Shown: positions 57,646-64,000 of the stretch, in pieces
Position numbering within the stretch: the first letter of the stretch is position 1
Layout of the letters: the number at the start of each line of letters is the position of its first letter
From: Pezizomycotina sp. ARF18
Lineage: Eukaryota; Ascomycota
NCBI GenBank assembly: GCA_002224055.1
Contig: AZLU01000058.1
Span: 16,653 to 80,652 of the forward strand
Reading direction: 5' to 3'
Length of the DNA: 64,000 nucleotides
Made by a program: the position numbers and the translations under genes
Notes under the pieces: model-generated
Told to the model about the DNA's origin: nothing
The model's input: only the letters and a program-made list of their open reading frames with translations
The model's database searches: none

Positions 57646-58650
57646 TTTTTAGGTTGAGTGGTGAGATTATCGATGGGGGATCCGCAGAGGGCGGTTAAGG
57701 CTGATACGCGAGCAGTGCGCAACTCCGAATGTTGATCGAAAAAGATTGTAAATGGAGATCTTAAGGCTTTTCGTCCTTAACTTGGTTTATAAACAAAATA
57801 AAGAAGTCTTGAAAAGGGCAGCCTTCGTGAGAATATTTGAACGAGTAGTGAGCGAAAATCAGCGAACTCTCCCCTTGGGCTAAGCGAATTTTGCTGCTGT
57901 CACAGTGCATCATGCAAATCTCATCACATCTCAGTGAGCCAAATTTGCATGGCGAGCTAATTAAGACAACACACGACACTTCTGGACACTTTTATTGTAA
58001 AGAGGACCAATTTTTATTAGCTCTTTCAAGGCGTGTCGTACTAAATACATGCAATGGCTTTTATCCATCGAGGAAGACTTGAAGCTGGATTTTTCTTCAT
58101 TATTGCCAGAAATATATTGCCTTTGCTAGATGCGGATCCGCAAACCTGTATGCACTTAAGGAGAAAAACATTGGCATCTGATATACCGGGCAAATCAGCG
58201 CACCTCGTTCTGTATTTTTTTTTTTTTTATTCAAATCGTCCGACCCACGGTAGTCCTTATTATACGTTAAGGTTTATAGAAAGGGTCAATTTTGGCAAAA
58301 CATTAACCCTCGATACCGGAGAAAAGGCAGAAAGAGGTATGAAGCATTTACGATGTACCGTGGAAGTAGAAATAGGAAAGGGGGGGGAAGAGGAGAGAGC
58401 TAAAAGCACTTTGGGTATCTATGTACGGCCCATTTCAGAGCTCTACTAGCCATGACGGATGTTCACGAACGTCAAGAAAAGCATTAGTTTATCCACCGGT
58501 TATCTTTTTTTTTTTTTTTTTTTTTTTTTGTTGTCGTATCCTGCTGATTACCTACTAGCTACTTAACTCGCTGTACTTGGCCTCGGATACAAAACACTGA
58601 AAAAGTATAGACGGAGAGAGAGGAAGTAAATGAAAACAAATCTCACATCA
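57646..58650. other. Intergenic with a long poly(T) run
   Basis: A T-run of about 25 bases lies at 58505-58529, and a shorter one near 58216-58228. An open frame at 58054-58449 on the plus strand has no recognisable domain. Confidence 0.4.
58505..58529. repeat. Poly(T) tract
   Basis: Uninterrupted run of about 25 T on the plus strand. Confidence 0.85.
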
Positions 58651-59714
58651 TCACTCTGATTTTTTCACCTTCTCCTTCTCATCCTCCCCTATATTATTCG
58701 TCCCCTCTCCTCTTCCTCCCATCCACCACACGAGCGTACCTGCCAAATAACCCCAACAATCCCTAAAGAACTCCGTGCATTCGTACCTCCCCCCAACCAT
58801 TTGCTTCATATCCCCCTGCTCCGACTCCCCCTTCATAACCCTCAAGCAAACTTCTAAACCCCCATTATACAGCACCAACCACGGTGCAAACTCCCCATAC
58901 CCTCCCTCCCTGCTCCCCTTCGATTCCCTCCCGTACCATCTCCACAATGCAATCCTTAAGCATCACCACGTCCTCCACCCTTCCTCATACTTTTTCTACT
59001 TTTCCCGCCGTCGAAAAACTCTTGACGTAGAGTGATAATATTTCCTTCAGCGCCTTGGGGTAAGAATTCAAATCCGGCGGGTTCGCGCGTACCACATCGG
59101 CGCGCATCCGCTTATTCCAGACCGCTTTATACTCCACGGATCCATGAAGTAGTTCTGACCTTCGTGCTCGTACACCGCCTTCCCGACTCCCTCGGTGCGC
59201 GTGGCGAGGGGTGACAAAGTACTCCCCGTCGTCGTCCCGACATGGTAACTGTAATGCCAGAGCCGCACCATCGCAATCCTCAACCTTTTCTGAGCTCCAG
59301 CGTAGTCGCGGCGCTATAAAGCTTGATAGTAGGATATAACATCCTGCGTATCGCGGCACTGCGAGACGACGGTGGAGTAGCAGAAGAAATTAAATTACGG
59401 CCCAAGCCTGTTTCCGTGGGGTTTTCGAGGAGTACACGAGTCATTGGCGTGTGATCGGAGGTCGTCGCGGCGGGGCAGCAGGCGGGCGCAGGATGGATAG
59501 GAGGTGAAGGCGTAGGTGGGTAGTTAGTGGTTATATGGCGTTTGTGGGCGAGAAACACGTTGTGGATGTGGCGGCAAGTGAAGGAGAGGGAGGAGATGGA
59601 GTACGGATCTAGGTGGGCGTATGTTTCGAAGAGGAGCTCTGAGGGAGGTCGGTTAGGTTGAGGGCAAAGGTCTACGACGTGTTGCTGTCGGGACGCGGTT
59701 CGGACGGTTGCCAT
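58651..59714 (-). CDS. F-box-like protein, array copy 1 (frameshifted as assembled)
   Basis: ATG 59714, minus strand. The N-terminal region reads PPSELLFETYAHLDPYSISS followed by LSFTCRHIHNVFLAHKRHIT, an F-box-type motif (LPxELLxxIxxxLxxxxLxxLxxTCR). Then comes a variable Pro/Ala region, LYPTIKLYSAATTLELRK, EDCDGAALALQLPCRDDDGE and the C-terminal segment MLKDCIVEMVREGIEGEQGG, then EFAPWLVLYNGGLEVCLRVM and WGYLAGTLVWWMGG to the stop at 58651. F-box proteins bind SKP1 and give substrate choice to SCF ubiquitin ligases; no substrate-binding repeat is recognised. Frame changes are needed near 59300, 59200 and 58990. The C-terminal block resembles that of copy 2, which supports a shared origin. 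Confidence 0.58.
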
Positions 59715-60314
59715 TTCGGCTTTTTCCCTGTTCCTTTCTCGTTTCCGGATTTCTTCTGTTTAGGGAGAAAGTCCGGCTAGGGGCTTGTTGAGACTTAATA
59801 GGCCTTGAAGGAGCTATGATGGTTCTATTTCAGTGGTTCTTTGGTTTGCTATATTTCCTAGGGAAATTTTCGCGGATGTAGTATAAGATAGGGAGTAGTA
59901 ATGTACTGAAGGTATTTTACATCGCGATGGATACCTATTTGTATAATATTTCGTCCCCTGAGTAGATAGATAGACCTCTCGGCGAGATAAGAAAAATAAA
60001 TAAAGAAAGAGAAGAAAATTGAGCAAGCGGGTTAAGTTTATCAAGCCATCATGGTGAGTCGACAGGAAAATCTTTCAGCTGTGGTCACACAATGTCTGCA
60101 ACGTCTCATTAGTGGCCGCTTTGTCCCTTTTTTTTTTTTTTTTTTTTTCTCTTTCTTTCTTTTTTTCTATATTCACAGCCCTCTCCTTTCGGTGATTGAT
60201 TGATAGATTATTCAATTGGCAGAAAAGAGGAGGTCACTTTGTCTTTTCATCCTGGAGAAGGACACCGCCTAGGTAAGTAAACTCGTACATAATTAACTAC
60301 GACAGGTAACGTAT
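59715..60314. other. Spacer in the F-box array with poly(T)
   Basis: No gene seen. A T-run of about 22 bases lies at 60127-60148. Confidence 0.4.
60127..60148. repeat. Poly(T) tract
   Basis: Uninterrupted run of about 22 T, followed by TC-rich sequence. Confidence 0.8.
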
Positions 60315-61432
60315 TTACGCATTATAACTTGGTATAACTCCACGACATACAGCCGGTAAAAGTACGATATTTTCCGTTTTGGTTGGGGTGCGTTTATTCT
60401 CACACAATTTCACCTCCATCTCTCCCGGACTCCCACACCACCCTTCCACCCTTCCCCCATCTTCCATACGACCCGCGATCTCGAGCACCAACCGCAACAA
60501 CCGCACCAAATACCCCAACACTCCCCCAACCCTCAAAGCCCTCAAAGCCATCCTCCCCGGATCATCACACGCCTCGCGCTTCACGTGCCGCAGCGCGCAC
60601 TCCGACCCGCGATTAAGCAGCACCATGCAGGCCGCGATCCCGCGATCTTCTTCGCGAAAGTACACCGCGTGGTGCATGAGTTTCTATGCAGGATGTCACG
60701 GAGAGGACGTCGTCCATTTTATCTTCTATTCCGGCCCGTGGCAAGAAGTTGCGTACGTAGAACTGTAGGATGGGTTTTGGGAAGGGGAGGGCGGCGCGGG
60801 TTCGTAGCCGTAGTACCCGTTTGGAAACGGGTGTTTGTCGATCAGACTTCCGCGGGCGAGCGTGTGCAATGCCAGCAGTCTCACGAGCGCCATGTTTAAC
60901 CTTTCCTCGTCGCCACCCACGGCGGCCGCGCCGGTGATCCTCGTATTCTTCCGCGAGTTCAGAAATACCATCCCCGACGACGCGCGACTTCCTCATCAAC
61001 GCCCGACATCGATCCCCGTCCGCGTCTCGTAAATTCCCGCGAAATAACCCCACCACGCTCCCTCGCACGCGTGGTCAGCCACGCCGCATACGGCGGCGTA
61101 CAGGACCGATAAAATCGTAGAAGGTTAAAAGACGAGTGGTACGTTATGTACCGCTCATGCGTCGTCGAGATGTCGCGGAAGTAGCGGCAGGTGGAGGAGA
61201 GGAGGGAGGAGTACGGTCCAGGTGGCAGAAGACCTCGGTTAGGATTTCGACGGGGAGGTGGAGGAGCGTTAAGGGTTCGGAAGGTGTACGGGGGGTGAGA
61301 TGGGACGGCGGCGTTTCGGATGGGGTTGGCGGAGGGATGGGGTTTGGAAGTCGCGGTTGTTGTTGGGGACGCGTCGACGTCGATGTCGGGAGGAGGAGCG
61401 TCGGAGAGGGTGGAGAAAGTGCGCTTTGGCAT
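60315..61432 (-). CDS. F-box-like protein, array copy 2 (frameshifted as assembled)
   Basis: ATG 61432 starts MPKRTFSTLSDAPPPDIDVD, a Pro/Thr-rich leader. The F-box follows: LTLLHLPVEILTEVFCHLD (about 61225-61280), then, after a one-base contraction in ACC-CGT, YSSLLSSTCRYFRDISTTHE and RYITYHSSFNLLRFYRSC. The middle part includes LAEEYEDHRR or, in another frame, DEERLNMALVRLLALHTLAR; the C-terminal part is GIAACMVLLNRGSECALRHV, then RALRVGGVLGYLVRLLRLVL, ending at 60315. Compared with copy 1 the F-box core (LxxEIL..HLD.YS...STCR.....) and the C-terminal block align, with low identity. A role as an SCF substrate adaptor is inferred from the F-box only. Confidence 0.6.
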
Positions 61433-61859
61433 TGTTTCCTTCTTTTTTTCCACTTCCTCTTGTTAGACAGAGACGATGTAGAGATTTTCCAGCGGCGGTC
61501 GCGGTCTGTAAAAGCGAATATTGGAAGACCGGGAGACCGGAAGACGGTCCAGGGGGGGGAATCTTTGTTATAGATGAGAGTCTTTCCGTGGGTTGAAAAG
61601 TGTGAAATATGATTCAGAAAAAATTTGTGAAGATTTCTAGCCGAGGAGAGAGCCTCGCGTCCGTTTTTAATTGGACGTGACATGGCAATTCGTGTTATGA
61701 CTTCACGAAAGTCACGGTATCACGGGACGCAAGGGTATCGGGACAGCCGCAATCGCATAGACTGGCTGGCTTTTCGTCTACGACTTCACGGCCGCAACGT
61801 CGAGTTTTAGGAGCAAGATTAGGACAGGGCTACCTATATTGCTTGGGAGCTGATTAGGG
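61433..61859. other. Spacer in the F-box array
   Basis: Probable promoter of copy 2. No feature recognised. Confidence 0.3.
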
Positions 61860-63182
61860 ACACCGAGACATCTCATGATACTCCCTATACACAACATCCC
61901 TCTTCTCCTACCACCCTCCATCCTCCTTAACTACCCTCCCCAGCCCCAACACCAACTCGCAAACTTCCCTCCCGTGCCTCGCCATCAAATAACACATCCT
62001 CCTCCCCTCCACAACTCCCTACCCTCTTAAACACACCCTCATGGCCCTCCCTATAAACAAAAACGTCAAACGTCCTCCCCTATCCTAATCCGCAAGCACA
62101 TCCCATCGCCCCTTGTCAACCTATCCCGAAACACGACTTTCACGATAACACACCATCGCGCGACTTCCCGACTCCGTAAGAACCCCGCGAGTCCGAACGA
62201 TTCGTCGTGCCGTATGCGTATTCGAGATCGGACGGACCGTTATGGAAGTATTGCGAAGTGGTTCCACGGTGGTAACGGGGTTGTAGAGTCGTAGAGGGCG
62301 TGTAGGGAGTGGAGGATGAGGGAAACGGATGATCCGCATACTAACACCTCGACTTCCTCTCCTTTCCCTTCGAGTCGCACCGTAGTAGGCGGTGGTAACG
62401 CTAGGACGCGGCGTACGTCACCGCGACAGCATCCACCGGACACAAAAAGCTCCCTCAAAAACCGATCCTCCACGGCCTTCAACATCCCGACCCTTCACCA
62501 TCCACTTTCGTAAGCGTTATACAGTAAAACCTAACCAACAACCCTGCACATCAACAACAACCCCTGCACATCAACACCGCAGCCCACCACAACGACGCCG
62601 GGTCTGTGCTCCTCGTTCCCAGACGGGTATCAAAGCTATCGCCAGCATAAAACCGTCGGCGCTCGGATTCTCATCGGCCTCGTGCCAAAACCGAGGTGGA
62701 GTATTGGCGTACCGCACCTCGAAGGTACGGAGGATGTGATGGAAATGAGTACGTGCGACGAACCGTCACGTTCGTCCGCTAGTACGAACCTACTGATACC
62801 CGCGACTAGGTGCGATGCATACTTTGCAGTACGGCGGTGAGCTGTACGGATGTTCCTCCCCTTTTGATGGCGTCGGAGACGAGCGAAGCTGTCGGCAGCG
62901 AAGAACGAAGATCGCGGCAGGGTTTCGATATCGGGAGGTGCTGTAGAGGTAGTGGTTGGTAGGTTCGCGGAGCCGCTGCGATTCGGCGACGAGCAGCATG
63001 ATGCGGCGCTCGAGGAGTTCGCGATCGTCCGTGAGTTCGTGGGGAGGATGTCGACGCCGAAGGAGGTTAGGATGCGGAGAGGAGGTAGGGTGCGCGTGGA
63101 TTGAGAGAACTGCTGCGAGTGTTGCGGAGAAAGGTAGGAGTTGCGGAGGTAGAGCCGAGGTTTTGAGGCGGAGGGACCCATC
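61860..63182 (-). pseudogene. Possible third member of the array, decayed or heavily frameshifted
   Basis: Minus-strand frames stay open and protein-like over 1.3 kb: ATG 63182 (MGPSASKPRLYLRNSYLSPQ), HELTDDRELLERRIMLLVAE and SQRLREPTNHYLYSTSRY (about 62950-63040), ADSFARLRRHQKG, GDVRRVLALPPPTTVRLEGK and VLVCGSSVSLILHSLHALYD (about 62270-62440), and near 62000 a tail with GVFKRVGSCGGEEDVLF. I see no F-box core, so membership in the array rests only on position, strand and composition. It could be an unrelated gene. Plus-strand sequence here is C/T-rich, as it is over copies 1 and 2. Confidence 0.35.
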
Positions 63183-63412
63183 GTGAGGACAGAAGCGAGG
63201 TGAAACTTGAAGATCAATGCGTACGATGGAAAGAGGAGGCGCAACGAAGATAGATGAGTAGTCGACTTCGGTGGATAGAATAGGGTGAAATGATTCCTTC
63301 GTACGGCAGTGTTTAAGGTTGAAGGGTTGCTGGAGGTATCGTAGATGTTGATCGAAGGAGGTACAAGTTGTAGTGAGAATTTTGTTGGGTGACAACTCGA
63401 CCAGTAGCTCGG

Positions 63413-63512
63413 ATAAATAAAATAAATAAAATAAAATAAAATAAAATAAATATAAAATATAAATAAAATAAATAAAATAAAATAAAATAAAATAATAAAT
63501 AAATAAATAATA
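63413..63512. repeat. (AAATA)n/(AAAT)n microsatellite
   Basis: About 100 bases of mixed AAATA and AAAT repeats on the plus strand. Confidence 0.93.
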
Positions 63513-63815
63513 ACATAAATCGCCACAGCTAAAGACCTGAAAAAGGTCCTAGTCTATACTACATCTAACAATTTCTTTTACTTTTACTTCTACGACGTAT
63601 TTGTAATATCATTGGACAAGTTCGATCTCCAGGAGATGATTTTTTACAATGCACTTTATTCTGAGCTCGTTTGCCTAGTCATAACACTGGCTCTTGGCTA
63701 ATAGTGCTTGCCCAGAGCATGTTATTAGTATCCTGAGCCTTTCAACGATATGGATTTGATATTCGTATTATCTATAGAAAGAATACCTCATGGGAATTGC
63801 TAGGAATTGAGAAAT

Positions 63816-63838
63816 AAAAAAAAAAAAAAAAAAAAAAG
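63816..63838. repeat. Poly(A) tract followed by G-run
   Basis: About 22 A followed by GGGGGG. Confidence 0.85.
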
Positions 63839-64000
63839 GGGGGAATTGGGGAAAGAAAAATGATGATATACTAAAGAAAAGACAATAGAGCTAATAAATA
63901 TAACAACCCTCACTAAATAAATCACTTACCGTCAAACAAATTCAGTCACCATCACCAAACAAACCGGCGAGAAACATAGCATACCACGAAACGCGGCGGA

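Larger units (their letters stand above)
63183..64000. other. Right edge: microsatellite and poly(A), no gene
   Basis: Apart from the AAATA/AAAT repeat and the A-run listed separately, no feature is recognised up to the window edge. Confidence 0.4.

Noticed and set aside
51694-64000. Biosynthetic gene cluster around the PLP enzyme
   Set aside because: No PKS, NRPS, terpene cyclase, P450 or transporter is seen; neighbours are unrelated orphan and F-box genes.

Overview
The window looks like nuclear DNA of a filamentous ascomycete (Pezizomycotina). Introns are short (about 60-80 nt) with GTAAGT/GTATGT donors and CTAAC branch sites. The gene families are ones expanded in such fungi: SAT4/rhodopsin-like seven-helix proteins, a Clr5-domain protein, a secreted PAF-acetylhydrolase, F-box proteins, fungal MscS and aquaporin. 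AT-rich blocks and one inverted-repeat element look mutated by repeat-induced point mutation (RIP). Gene density is low and no rRNA, tRNA or CRISPR array was recognised.

Layout. 1-673: 5' part of a vWA protein running off the left edge. 1.6-3.2 kb: F-box-like gene. 4.4-5.9 kb: rhodopsin-like gene A. 7.5-8.6 kb: membrane protein. 9.1-10.9 kb: deaminase-like protein with HAE and CxxC zinc motifs. 13.7-15.0 kb: secreted PAF-acetylhydrolase/lipase. 15.6-16.9 kb: rhodopsin-like gene B. 17-22.8 kb: gene-free, with an AT-rich block at 20.45-20.96 kb. 22.8-24.0 kb: aquaporin lacking its first half. 25.2-26.3 kb: MscS channel fragment. 27.8-29.8 kb: large membrane/ectodomain protein. 30.7-32.1 kb: Cys-rich putative regulator. 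32.1-37.2 kb: no recognisable gene. 37.2-39.0 kb: rhodopsin-like gene C. 40.1-41.5 kb: sulfatase missing its N-terminal half. 42.3-44.4 kb: second large membrane protein. 45.0-46.4 kb: rhodopsin-like gene D. 48.0-48.65 kb: RIP-mutated element with terminal inverted repeats. 49.5-50.7 kb: Clr5-domain protein. 51.8-53.1 kb: trans-sulfuration-type PLP enzyme. 54.9-56.6 kb: two tandem copies of a conserved fungal protein. 56.8-57.6 kb: small membrane protein. 58.6-63.2 kb: F-box family array on the minus strand.

The most general observation is that almost every gene is interrupted by single-base frameshifts, and most of those I checked are repaired by adding one base to an adjacent homopolymer. 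Splice sites, domain order and protein-like sequence continue across the breaks. That pattern fits residual long-read assembly indels better than wholesale pseudogenisation, so most 'broken' genes here may be intact in the organism. By contrast, the aquaporin (internal deletion), MscS (cut at both ends) and sulfatase (5' half absent) carry lesions of another kind and look really damaged.

The genes do not form an obvious pathway or biosynthetic cluster. The theme is dispersed membrane and receptor-like proteins, a few regulators and F-box proteins, in a repeat-influenced accessory region.
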